DNA of 64,000 nt from Leptolyngbya sp. Cla-17. Its GTDB lineage: Bacteria; Cyanobacteriota; Cyanobacteriia; Leptolyngbyales; Leptolyngbyaceae. Under the pieces are notes generated by a model, which was given only the letters and a program-made list of their open reading frames with translations, was not told the DNA's origin and made no database searches. Positions 44,687 to 52,182 of the stretch are shown piece by piece. Numbering within the stretch: position 1 is the first letter of the stretch; every line of letters starts with the position of its first letter. The translations under genes were made by a program, and so were the position numbers. The DNA lies in NCBI RefSeq assembly GCF_016807185.1, contig NZ_JAEVYN010000001.1, forward strand, positions 930,001 to 994,000, written 5' to 3'.

Positions 44687-45091
44687 TCATTCATCAACCT
44701 GCACATCTGGGTTGCGAGGTGCTATTCGCTTAGGGCTAGGTAAAACGCGACGAGGGGCGCTAGGTCTTGCTTCTCGCTCAGGCTCATCCACCGCCGTAGA
44801 GGATGGGCTACCGTAGACATCTAAATGGATGGACTGACCTGCTAATTGAGCGATCGCAGACAACACAATACGAATTGCCTGAATATTACGCCCACCCCGA
44901 CCAAACACGCGCCCTTTATCAACTCCCTCAAACGCTAGCCGCACCCAAACTTTTGTTTTGTTGGGGGAAGTTTCGCAATCCAGTCGCAGAGCATCGGGCG
45001 ACTCCAAAAAAGGCTGAACCAAAAATCGGATCAAGCTCTCATAATCTGGAGGCGTTGTCGCGGAAGAATTAACTGCAACGGGTTCAGGCAT
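44687..45091 (-). CDS. khpA: KH-domain RNA-binding protein KhpA
   Basis: The protein has a KH domain with the GXXG loop GRGGRN (about residues 62-67) in VDKGRVFGRGGRNIQAIR, between LIRFLVQPFLESP and IHLDVYG. A basic, proline-rich tail of about 40 residues is longer than in Bacillus KhpA, as is usual in cyanobacteria. It binds RNA globally, often with KhpB. It begins five bases after rpsP, so the two are co-transcribed. Confidence 0.92.
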   Translation of the reverse strand: MPEPVAVNSSATTPPDYESLIRFLVQPFLESPDALRLDCETSPNKTKVWVRLAFEGVDKGRVFGRGGRNIQAIRIVLSAIAQLAGQSIHLDVYGSPSSTAVDEPEREARPSAPRRVLPSPKRIAPRNPDVQVDE

Positions 45092-45096
45092 GAAGT

Positions 45097-45357
45097 TTAA
45101 GCTTGAATCTCAGCTTTGAGTTGATCAAACACGTTAGCTCTACGCAAAATATCACGCACTGTATCAGTTGGCTGCGCGCCTTCTTTCAAGCGCTTGATGA
45201 TACCAGGCACATTTAACTCAACTTCGTCTTTTCGAGGATTGTAAAAGCCCAGTTCTTCTAAAGGTCTGCCATCGCGGCGATCGCTGTTATTCATCGCTAC
45301 GATCCGATAGCTAGCTTCCCGCTTTTTTCCGAATCGTTTCAGGCGCAATTTGATCAT
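45097..45357 (-). CDS. rpsP: 30S ribosomal protein S16
   Basis: The N-terminus MIKLRLKRFGKKREASYRIV and LEELGFYNPRKDE identify S16, a small-subunit assembly protein. Length (86) is normal. It is the first gene of the rpsP-khpA-phoH block; ffh and other usual neighbours are not upstream here, where an unrelated small gene follows 181 bases away. Confidence 0.97.
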   Translation of the reverse strand: MIKLRLKRFGKKREASYRIVAMNNSDRRDGRPLEELGFYNPRKDEVELNVPGIIKRLKEGAQPTDTVRDILRRANVFDQLKAEIQA

Positions 45358-45538
45358 GCTGGTTTCAGGTTTCTAGGTAAACAATCTGGTCAGTTTTTAC
45401 TGGCACACAAAAATTCTGCATGCAATCACAGATTTACAATCATATCACGCTAAAGAATGGTGCTAGCGATTGAGTTAAGGAAAAAATAGCACCACAGCAG
45501 GTAAAACCCAAAGTTGGCTTTCAGTAATAGTTTAGCGG

Positions 45539-45898
45539 CTATTGCATTGGAATCGTGACCTGCCGCTTGCCCCCAACCGAAATTGTAACTGAAGACGAAT
45601 CCTGCGCCCAATCAACAAATGACTGTTTGGAGCGATCGCCGTAATCGGGAACTGTGACTACCTCGTGGCGGAACTCCACGCGCCAAACTTCACGCTGAGT
45701 GACGGACTCTACTACCCGCAGTTCAATATATTGGAGGCGACCGATGAACGTGCCTCGACTCATATTTGAGGCATGGGCTGTGAATTTGCCATCTGGCGAG
45801 GTTTGATATTCGCCGGTTCCAGATGGACTAAACCAAAAGCTGGCGGCGACGCTAATCCCGATGAGCAAGCAACTTACTGAGAATCTATACCAACGCAT
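45539..45898 (-). CDS. Small exported protein of unknown function
   Basis: This 119-residue protein begins with a signal peptide or anchor (YRFSVSCLLIGISVAASFWF) and then a beta-rich domain, with TSPDGKFTAHASNMSRGT and FVDWAQDSSSVTISVGG. The pattern recalls the DPDGxY...VxWSPDGSxI style of small propeller-like or beta-sandwich domains, but it is too short to assign. It lies between rpsP and xdhB on the same strand, with gaps large enough to be a single unit. Confidence 0.65.
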   Translation of the reverse strand: MRWYRFSVSCLLIGISVAASFWFSPSGTGEYQTSPDGKFTAHASNMSRGTFIGRLQYIELRVVESVTQREVWRVEFRHEVVTVPDYGDRSKQSFVDWAQDSSSVTISVGGKRQVTIPMQ

Positions 45899-45988
45899 CT
45901 GTGCCTCTAAGCCGCCGACCCGTCATTAATCGAAATGGACAGAAGTTCCTGTAATGTGCCGTCTTTAATGATGTTAAAGGCTTCTAGC

Positions 45989-48319
45989 CTATTTTTGGAT
46001 GTATACAGCGGCTAGCGATCGCACCCGATCAATTGCCTTTAAAGTGGCTTCGGGTGTGGCGGGAATGGCGAGGGTTACTTGGGTTGGGCGATCGCCAAAT
46101 GCCGCTACTGCTGCTCGAATTGCTTCTCGCACTGAAAACGCTAGCATCAAGGGCGGTTCTCCTACGGCTTTGCTGCCGTAAATAGTGCCATCCTGAGAGG
46201 TTCGTTCCAGCAGATGCACTTTAAAGTGTTCTGGAATTTCGCTGACTGTGGGAATTTTATAGGTACTGGGGGCGTAGGTGCGGAGTCGAGCTTGGTCATC
46301 CCAAACGAGTTCTTCCATGGTCAGCCAGCCCAACCCTTGGACAAAGCCACCTTCCACCTGTCCTTGATCGACTAGGGGATTGAGAGATTCCCCGACATCA
46401 TGCACAATATCGACTTGCCGCAGTTTAAAGGTACCTGTAAAGCCATCCACTTCTACCTCACTAACGGCGGCTCCATAAGAAAAGTAGTAAAACGGTTTGC
46501 CCTGGTTAGTTTGATAATCCCAGTGAATGTCTGGAGTGCGGTAATAGCCTGTGGCAGAGAGGGAGACACGATCGCTATATGCCTCTCTGACCACTGCGTT
46601 AAACAAAATGGAAACGCTAGGATCGGTACGGCAATAGATCCAATCATTCTCAAACATTAAGTCGTCGGCTGCATCAAGATTGAGTAGTTTTGCTGCAATG
46701 GGTGCCAATCGTTTTTTTAGGGTTTCGCAAGCATCTTTCACGGCTTGCCCATTCAGATCGGCACCACTGGATGCCGCCGTTGCAGAAGTGTTGGGCACTT
46801 TATCGGTGCTAGTGGGCATGAGGCGGAAGCGATCAATGTTCACCCCTAAGGTTTTAGCTGCTACTTGCAGCATTTTGGTATGCAGCCCTTGCCCCATCTC
46901 AGTGCCGCCATGGTTTAGCTGAATGCTGCCATCGGTGTACACCAGAATCAACGCGCCTGCCTGGTTATATTGCACCTTATTAAAGGAGATGCCAAATTTA
47001 ACGGGCGTAATGGCAATCCCGCGCTTTTTATAAGGATTTGCGTGGTTGAATTGCTCAATGGCGATCGCCCGCTCAGCATACTGGGCATTCGCTTTTACTT
47101 CATTCCAGACGCGTGCTATCCGATTGTCCAGCACTTCTTGTCCATAAAATGTGGTGTTGGTTTCACCCGTACCGTGATAGAAATTGCGTTCTCGCACGAC
47201 ATCAGGCGGCAGACCGAGCGATCGCGCCACCCGATCCAAAATTTCCTCGATCATCAACATGCCTTGAGGACCGCCAAAGCCCCGAAACGCAGTATTGGAA
47301 ACCCGGTTAGTTCTGGCAATTTGCCCCCGAATTTCGACATGGGGAACGTAATACGCATTATCAACATGCAGCATTGCCCGTAACAACACGGGTGGCGATA
47401 AATCCAGGCTCCAGCCGCCGTCTGAATAAAGGTCGAGGTCTAAGGCAAGCAGTTTACCCTCTGCATCAAAGCCCACTTTGTATTGCCCCAAGAACCCATG
47501 ACGTTTACCTGTCAAGATCATGTCGTGGTGTCGCCGTAGCCGCACTCGCGCTGGACGACCCGTTTTATGGGCAGCAATTGCCGCGATCGCGGCTGTCGGG
47601 TTTGCCTGAGATTCCTTCCCGCCAAAACCGCCACCCATTCTTAAACAGGTAACCACGATACGATTGCTCGAAATGCCCAGCACTCGCGCCAGGATGATTT
47701 GTGTCTCAGTGGGATGTTGGGTCGAGCAATATGCCTGATAGTTACCTTCGCCATCAGGAATCACCCAACTGGTTTGAGTTTCCAGATAAAAATGATCTTG
47801 CCCGTTCATTTCCAGTTCGCCTTCTAGCACATGGTTAGCGCTAAGCAAGGCAGTTTTTGGTTCGCCGCGACGGCATACTTGGGGCTGATTGTGAAAACTA
47901 TTGAGCGCGATCGCCTCCTGAATGCTGGCGATTGGCGTTTGTGGCTCGTACTCTATCACCACTTTTTCTGCGCCCTGGCGTGCCGCGTCTTCCGTCTCAC
48001 CAACGACCCAGACCACCGCTTGCCCCCAGTAGCTGACGATCTCCGTCGGCAACAGTGGCTCATCATGAACAATCGTGCCTGTGTCATTTTCACCCGGAAT
48101 ATCAGTCGCTGTCAGCACGGTCACTACTCCAGCCACGGTATAGGCAGGCTGAGGGTCAATCTTAAGAATTTTGGCGCTGGCGTAGGGAGACAGCACCGGA
48201 TAGAGCGAAAGCATTCCGGCGGGCGATCTCTGATCATCGGTGTATACAGCTTTACCGCTGACGTGATGTTCAGCACTTTCATGGCTTCGTTTGCGACTCG
48301 GCTTGCTGGGCATATTCAT
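45989..48319 (-). CDS. xdhB: Xanthine dehydrogenase, molybdenum-binding subunit
   Basis: This large subunit binds the molybdenum cofactor and oxidises hypoxanthine to xanthine and urate. Characteristic segments are GKAVYTDDQ near the start, MGGGFGGKESQA, RVRLRRHHDMILTGKRH, NTAFRGFGGPQGM, GTEMGQGLHTKM and, near the end, GSKAVGEPPLMLAFSV with the catalytic glutamate. Length is about 776. I use the ATG at 48319, which overlaps the upstream stop as ATGA and has GAGAGG before it; a TTG at 48337 is also in frame. No xdhC chaperone gene is adjacent. Confidence 0.95.
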   Translation of the reverse strand: MNMPSKPSRKRSHESAEHHVSGKAVYTDDQRSPAGMLSLYPVLSPYASAKILKIDPQPAYTVAGVVTVLTATDIPGENDTGTIVHDEPLLPTEIVSYWGQAVVWVVGETEDAARQGAEKVVIEYEPQTPIASIQEAIALNSFHNQPQVCRRGEPKTALLSANHVLEGELEMNGQDHFYLETQTSWVIPDGEGNYQAYCSTQHPTETQIILARVLGISSNRIVVTCLRMGGGFGGKESQANPTAAIAAIAAHKTGRPARVRLRRHHDMILTGKRHGFLGQYKVGFDAEGKLLALDLDLYSDGGWSLDLSPPVLLRAMLHVDNAYYVPHVEIRGQIARTNRVSNTAFRGFGGPQGMLMIEEILDRVARSLGLPPDVVRERNFYHGTGETNTTFYGQEVLDNRIARVWNEVKANAQYAERAIAIEQFNHANPYKKRGIAITPVKFGISFNKVQYNQAGALILVYTDGSIQLNHGGTEMGQGLHTKMLQVAAKTLGVNIDRFRLMPTSTDKVPNTSATAASSGADLNGQAVKDACETLKKRLAPIAAKLLNLDAADDLMFENDWIYCRTDPSVSILFNAVVREAYSDRVSLSATGYYRTPDIHWDYQTNQGKPFYYFSYGAAVSEVEVDGFTGTFKLRQVDIVHDVGESLNPLVDQGQVEGGFVQGLGWLTMEELVWDDQARLRTYAPSTYKIPTVSEIPEHFKVHLLERTSQDGTIYGSKAVGEPPLMLAFSVREAIRAAVAAFGDRPTQVTLAIPATPEATLKAIDRVRSLAAVYIQK

Positions 48320-49767
48320 GACGAAACCTCTCCCCAATCACGGGTTAAATCACTATCAGCCCAGCCCTCAACAAAGAATTTTTCAAATAAATTAACAATC
48401 AGCCGCTGGCGATAATCGGCACTGCCGCGTAAATCGGTGAGCGGCGTAAATGCCTTGTTCAGCAACGTTTTCGCCTGTTGCACAGTGGCGATATTCCAGG
48501 GTTTGCCGATGAGGAAGTGTTCCACGGCGATCGCCCGTGCAGGAGTTGCTGCCACACCACCATAACCAAGTCGAGCATGGAGAATCTGATTGCGATCGTC
48601 CAAATCAATTGTGAATGCTGCCGCCACAATACTGATATCATCCGTGCCGCGCTTGCCAACTTTATAGGATTGGCTTAAACGGCGCACCGCTCCAGCAGCG
48701 ATCGCTTTGGGAATCAAAATGGAAACAATCACTTCCCCTGGCTGCAAATCGGTCTGACGATAGCCCTTAAAAAAATCTGCTAGGGGCAAGACCCGTGAGC
48801 CATGGGCGCTGGCAAGGCGCAACTCAGCATCCAACGACAACAGCACCGGTGGCAAATCACCAATAGGAGACGCTGTGCCAATATTGCCGCCTAACGTTGC
48901 CCGGTTTCGCACCTGTCGCGCGGCAAACCAGTGCAGCATTTCATCCAAACTGGGAAACACGCCGTGCAGGATCGCTTCAATGTGGCTCAACGGTACGGCA
49001 GCACCAATTTCAACCGACTCATCCGTTTGCTCAAGAACTTGCAGCTCAGCAACTGCTTCCAACGAGATCAGTACGGGATACTGCTGCCGATGCCAACTCA
49101 GTTCCAGCCCTAAATCGGTCGCTCCAGCAACCAGAGTTGCGTTGGGGTGCTGTTGCAGTAAAGCAAACACCTCGACCAGCCGAGCCGGACGATAAAACTG
49201 GCGATCGCCATTGCCATAGTTGAACGGCGAAAGTTCAATCGATGATCGTTCTAAAGTATGGCTGAAGATATCGCCAACTTCATTGGAATGGGCCGCCATC
49301 TGTTGAGCAGCGCGACGAATGGGCAAATAGCCTGTGCAGCGGCAGAGGTTTCCTTCAATTGCCATATCATCCAGGGCGCGATCGTAATAGGCAGCAAACA
49401 GACTGATGATAAAGCCAGGAGTGCAATAGCCACATTGGGAACCACCCAGTTGCACCATTGCAGCTTGCACGGGATGCAGTTGTCCATTTGCCACACCTTC
49501 CACCGTGATCACTTCACGTTCCGCGATCGCACCCAACGGAATCAGGCAACTATTGACCGCTTGATAGTGAGGTTTGCCATCCGCCCCTTTGCCAATCAGT
49601 GCAACGGTACACGCGCCACAATCGCCATCGCCGCAGCCTTCTTTGGTGCCCATGCGATCGCTCTGCCGCAAGTATTCTAGCAGCGTACAGGTGGGGTCGA
49701 TATCTTTGAGGCAAACTAACTCACCATTAATCGTGAATGTGAGTTGATTAGTACTTCCGTGAGTCAC
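48316..49767 (-). CDS. xdhA: Xanthine dehydrogenase, [2Fe-2S]/FAD subunit
   Basis: The N-terminal plant-type ferredoxin domain has C45, C50, C53 and C74 (GCGDGDCGACT), and the second [2Fe-2S] domain has C112, C115, C142 and C144 (QCGYCTPG, CRCTGY), numbered from GTG 49767. The FAD domain follows (VAGATDLGLE, NRATLGGNIGTASPIGDLPP) with a C-terminal CO-dehydrogenase-type domain. It passes electrons from the molybdenum site to NAD+. The start is uncertain: the frame opens at a TTG at 49812, but GTG 49767 removes a non-conserved leader. It heads the xdhAB operon. Confidence 0.93.
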   Translation of the reverse strand: MTHGSTNQLTFTINGELVCLKDIDPTCTLLEYLRQSDRMGTKEGCGDGDCGACTVALIGKGADGKPHYQAVNSCLIPLGAIAEREVITVEGVANGQLHPVQAAMVQLGGSQCGYCTPGFIISLFAAYYDRALDDMAIEGNLCRCTGYLPIRRAAQQMAAHSNEVGDIFSHTLERSSIELSPFNYGNGDRQFYRPARLVEVFALLQQHPNATLVAGATDLGLELSWHRQQYPVLISLEAVAELQVLEQTDESVEIGAAVPLSHIEAILHGVFPSLDEMLHWFAARQVRNRATLGGNIGTASPIGDLPPVLLSLDAELRLASAHGSRVLPLADFFKGYRQTDLQPGEVIVSILIPKAIAAGAVRRLSQSYKVGKRGTDDISIVAAAFTIDLDDRNQILHARLGYGGVAATPARAIAVEHFLIGKPWNIATVQQAKTLLNKAFTPLTDLRGSADYRQRLIVNLFEKFFVEGWADSDLTRDWGEVSS

Positions 49768-50031
49768 CGTTGTCGTCCATGCAAAGAATGATGAGAGGAA
49801 CAAGCAAGGCAAGGAAAAAGATCAGTGTGAGAAACCCTACCAATGGCTACTGTATCAATCCTTGCCCCAAATTGCCTCCCAAGCTTGAAAGAGACTTTGA
49901 AGATGGCTGTGGAAGATGAAGTCTGATTTCTCCGTGCGTCCGCAGCCTCTGAATACTGTATACACTTCAAGCGTCACCTTTATGTGGTTTGGGTTACATT
50001 TCAACCCACAGGAGATTTCAATCCGTAGGGC
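49768..50031. other. Region upstream of xdhA
   Basis: Together with the repeat and palindrome listed next, this forms a 502-base gene-free stretch between xdhA and the antitoxin gene. The xdhAB promoter must lie here. I see no clear operator for a purine or nitrogen regulator, and no GTA-N8-TAC NtcA site that I could confirm. Confidence 0.4.
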
Positions 50032-50175
50032 GATCGCTCATCTATTTAATTCATTTACTAAGCAAAACTTGGTTAGAAGTTGTTTGCACCAACTTACACT
50101 TAACTATTCTGAAAAATAGTAATACTCCCATACATATTTCAACTGGAACTGCCAGGTAACCAAGCGAGCTAACGG
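50032..50175. repeat. Direct repeat copy A flanking the toxin-antitoxin module
   Basis: About 144 bases that match 50863-51007 over the whole length with one or two indels and scattered substitutions; long exact blocks include GTTAGAAGTTGTTTGCACCA and CATACATATTTCAACTGGAA. On the minus strand copy A carries the start of the small ORF found complete beside copy B, but with TAA at codon 3. It then diverges. Confidence 0.85.
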
Positions 50176-50224
50176 CAAAGCTCAACAGTGGTAAGTAACC
50201 CTTGAGACACCACCAAAATTTTCT

Positions 50225-50251
50225 GCCTAACATTGCGCCGCAATGTTAGGC
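50225..50251. repeat. Perfect 13-bp palindrome downstream of the antitoxin gene
   Basis: GCCTAACATTGCG at 50225-50237 is followed by one base and its exact reverse complement at 50239-50251. It begins 18 bases past the antitoxin stop. The arms begin and end with GCCTAAC/GTTAGGC, the form of integron core sites, but the element is too short to be a whole attC. A transcription-ending hairpin is an alternative, though neither side has a T-run. Confidence 0.7.
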
Positions 50252-50269
50252 TGTCTCGCCGCTTTCTGA

Positions 50270-50488
50270 CTATGGCATCGATTCAATCAATGCTCTCAGC
50301 ACTTTGTTAACCGATTCAGGCGTTTTGAAAACTTGAGCCACATCCTCATCTAAAACTACAACCGTTAACTTTTGCGTCTCATTGCGGACAGCAAATCGAT
50401 TGGGTTTCGCCTTCTGATAATCAAAGCTATATTCAGCTAGAAGCTCGTCTTCAAGATTTTGTGGTTGGTCAGAGGGCGTTTTGCTCAT
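50270..50488 (-). CDS. BrnA-like antitoxin of a type II toxin-antitoxin pair
   Basis: A 72-residue protein with an AEYSFDYQKAKPNRFA segment and a C-terminal VVLDEDVAQVFKTPESVNKVLRALIES, a short strand-helix-helix end that resembles ribbon-helix-helix-type antitoxins paired with BrnT toxins. The start (ATG 50488) lies within the end of the toxin reading frame, the usual brnTA arrangement. It appears intact although the toxin is not. It would bind and silence the toxin and repress its own promoter. Confidence 0.7.
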   Translation of the reverse strand: MSKTPSDQPQNLEDELLAEYSFDYQKAKPNRFAVRNETQKLTVVVLDEDVAQVFKTPESVNKVLRALIESMP

Positions 50489-50747
50489 AATCCTCACGCT
50501 CCTTGCGAGTAGCTAGACGGGCACTAATGATACGGATGCGACCAGATCGCTCAGTAAAAGCAATTAACAGAAATCAATTTTGCTGAGAATGACCAATGAT
50601 AATTTCTCACCGCTCATCTATGGAATGAGCCTCATCATCAAAGATAACTGCCAGAGGATTAGCGAATACGGTTTTGGCTTCTTCAAAGCTAATACCGTGC
50701 TTCTTCAGATTGGCAATTGCTTTTGATTGATCCCACTCAAACTCCAT
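50469..50747 (-). pseudogene. BrnT-family toxin gene with two in-frame TGA stops
   Basis: From ATG 50747 the frame reads MEFEWDQSKAIANLKKHGIS and FEEAKTVF, the start of a BrnT ribonuclease toxin, then DER, TGA (50607-50609), EIIIGHSQQN, TGA (50574-50576), and FLLIAFTERSGRIRIISARL, ending at 50469 after 92 codons. Both stops stand where BrnT proteins normally have arginine, consistent with CGA-to-TGA changes. Everything else is in one frame, so the loss is recent. The active product would be an RNase. Confidence 0.85.
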
Positions 50748-50768
50748 GCCTAAATCATACCTGATGGC

Positions 50769-50885
50769 TCAAAGAGCGTAGTAGCCTTGCACAGAAGTTT
50801 GCCATCTCATCAATAGCTCCCCATTCTCAAACAAGAAATCATAGTACTCAAATCGATACAAGGATCGCTCATCCATTTGATTCAT
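50769..50885 (-). CDS. Possible 38-residue protein upstream of the toxin remnant
   Basis: ATG 50885 opens a frame of 38 codons (MNQMDERSLYRFEYYDFLF then ENGELLMRWQTSVQGYYAL) ending in TGA at 50769-50771. The composition is protein-like, and the start lies inside direct repeat B. The frame ends 21 bases before the toxin remnant. In copy A the same start is present but stops at the third codon. I do not recognise the family; it may be a fragment. Confidence 0.4.
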   Translation of the reverse strand: MNQMDERSLYRFEYYDFLFENGELLMRWQTSVQGYYAL

Positions 50886-51007
50886 TTACTGAAACAAAAC
50901 TCAGTTAGAAGTTGTTTGCACCAATTTACGCTGAATTTTTCTGAAAAATAGTAATACTCGCATACATATTTCAACTGGAACTGACAGGCAACCAAGCGGT
51001 CTAACGG
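50863..51007. repeat. Direct repeat copy B flanking the toxin-antitoxin module
   Basis: This is the second copy of the element at 50032-50175, in the same orientation 831 bases away, and encloses the small ORF start. The two copies bracket the whole brnTA-like module. Beyond it to 51141 I see only AT-rich sequence without a gene. Confidence 0.85.
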
Positions 51008-51141
51008 TGAGTTGTGCGACGGCACGTATCTTCTGCATCGCTATCCAAATGTCATACCTGTCCATTACAGCAAACGGTTAGATAACGCAGACCAAACTAG
51101 ACTTGGAGACACAGTGTAGTTCTAGCCAATTAGAATGCTTG

Positions 51142-52059
51142 CTAACTTTCACTCAATTTTCTTACGTTATGCGTCTCACTCAGAAAAACTGCAAGTGTAG
51201 ATGCAGCACCAACTGCTAATTTAGCGTGTCTTGGCTGCAATCCTTTGCTGGCGTTTAATTTGCCATGACCAGTGCCATAGTGGTTTCTTAACTCAGCTAT
51301 TCCCTGAGTAATTGTCGCTAAATTACTTAGCAGACGTTTAATTGAATCACTTGCCTGTACTTTATCAGGAATGTCTTCTGGAGTTAGTTCTAATTGCTTC
51401 ACAGTAAGCTTGACAAGTTTTGGTAGGTCATCGTTTTTTGAAAATGATACGTTGCATTCGTTTAATATGCTTTTACAGCAAGTTTCAACTAATTCTTTTG
51501 CTGTCCCTATTGCTAGCTCCGGATCATTATTAACAGCCGTTTCCATACGAGTGATTTGCTGTGAAACATATCCAACATCTGTACCTGAGAGTGTTGCTTT
51601 AGCCGAAGTTATTCCTGGCAACATTGCAGTCCCTACAAAGCGACCTATAAAGACAGGCTTTCCTGAAAGTCGTGTTTTTTCAGCTATTTGATATCCATCA
51701 TTGTTTAGAAATTTGTTGTAGAGTTGGCAGAGCTTTTCACATTCAGTTACGTCAGGCCTTATAACAGGATGAATTGTTTCACAAAGAAATCTTAGAAAGG
51801 TTTCATCATCCCCCCTTAATAGGTTAAATCTTGAGTCAGAGAAAATCCATCCAGGTTCCCAGTCCTCGTTGTTTACAGTATGTTGCAAGATATCTCCTGT
51901 TGCAGTTTTGAACCTGCTATCAAAAGATTGCAAAGAATCTAAATCCCAAATCCTTGAGAGAAAATCAATTTCTTCAAGACGACCATATAAGTTAATTTCT
52001 TCTAAAGAGATTGAATCTACGATATCTCTTCTGGTAACTTCCGATATCTTAATTGCCAT
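51142..52059 (-). CDS. Abortive infection (Abi_C) family protein
   Basis: The C-terminal ~110 residues fit the abortive-infection C-terminal domain: ELAIGTAKELVETCCKSIL, VQASDSIKRLLSNLATITQGIAELRNHYGTGHG and HAKLAVGAASTLAVFL. Proteins with this domain are counted among phage-defence genes, and the RNHYGTGHG motif is the most conserved part. The N-terminal ~190 residues are unrelated to anything I recognise and probably form the sensing or effector part. It is on the same strand as brnTA and aspS but has gaps on both sides, and lies in a small accessory stretch. Confidence 0.8.
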   Translation of the reverse strand: MAIKISEVTRRDIVDSISLEEINLYGRLEEIDFLSRIWDLDSLQSFDSRFKTATGDILQHTVNNEDWEPGWIFSDSRFNLLRGDDETFLRFLCETIHPVIRPDVTECEKLCQLYNKFLNNDGYQIAEKTRLSGKPVFIGRFVGTAMLPGITSAKATLSGTDVGYVSQQITRMETAVNNDPELAIGTAKELVETCCKSILNECNVSFSKNDDLPKLVKLTVKQLELTPEDIPDKVQASDSIKRLLSNLATITQGIAELRNHYGTGHGKLNASKGLQPRHAKLAVGAASTLAVFLSETHNVRKLSES

Positions 52060-52074
52060 TGCAGTCTCGAATAA

Positions 52075-52182
52075 CAGTGCAGAATAGATGAACTAGATTA
52101 TCAAGTTGGCAAGAAAGACACTGATCCTGTTGATGTAGATGTTGCTCAGTGCAGAACGGATGAACCAAATTATCAAGTTGGC
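52075..52182. repeat. 36-bp direct repeat overlapping the end of aspS
   Basis: Copies at 52075-52110 and 52147-52182 match at 32 of 36 positions and share ATTATCAAGTTGGC exactly. The right copy contains the last codons and stop of aspS (minus strand), so the left copy is a duplicated gene end lying 36 bases downstream of it. The left copy ends 15 bases before the abi start codon region. Confidence 0.85.

Noticed and set aside
50998..51090. A full integron attC site in copy B and beyond
   Set aside because: GTCTAAC and GTTAGAT have the right core-site form, but the sequence between them is not palindromic enough and no integrase gene is in the window.
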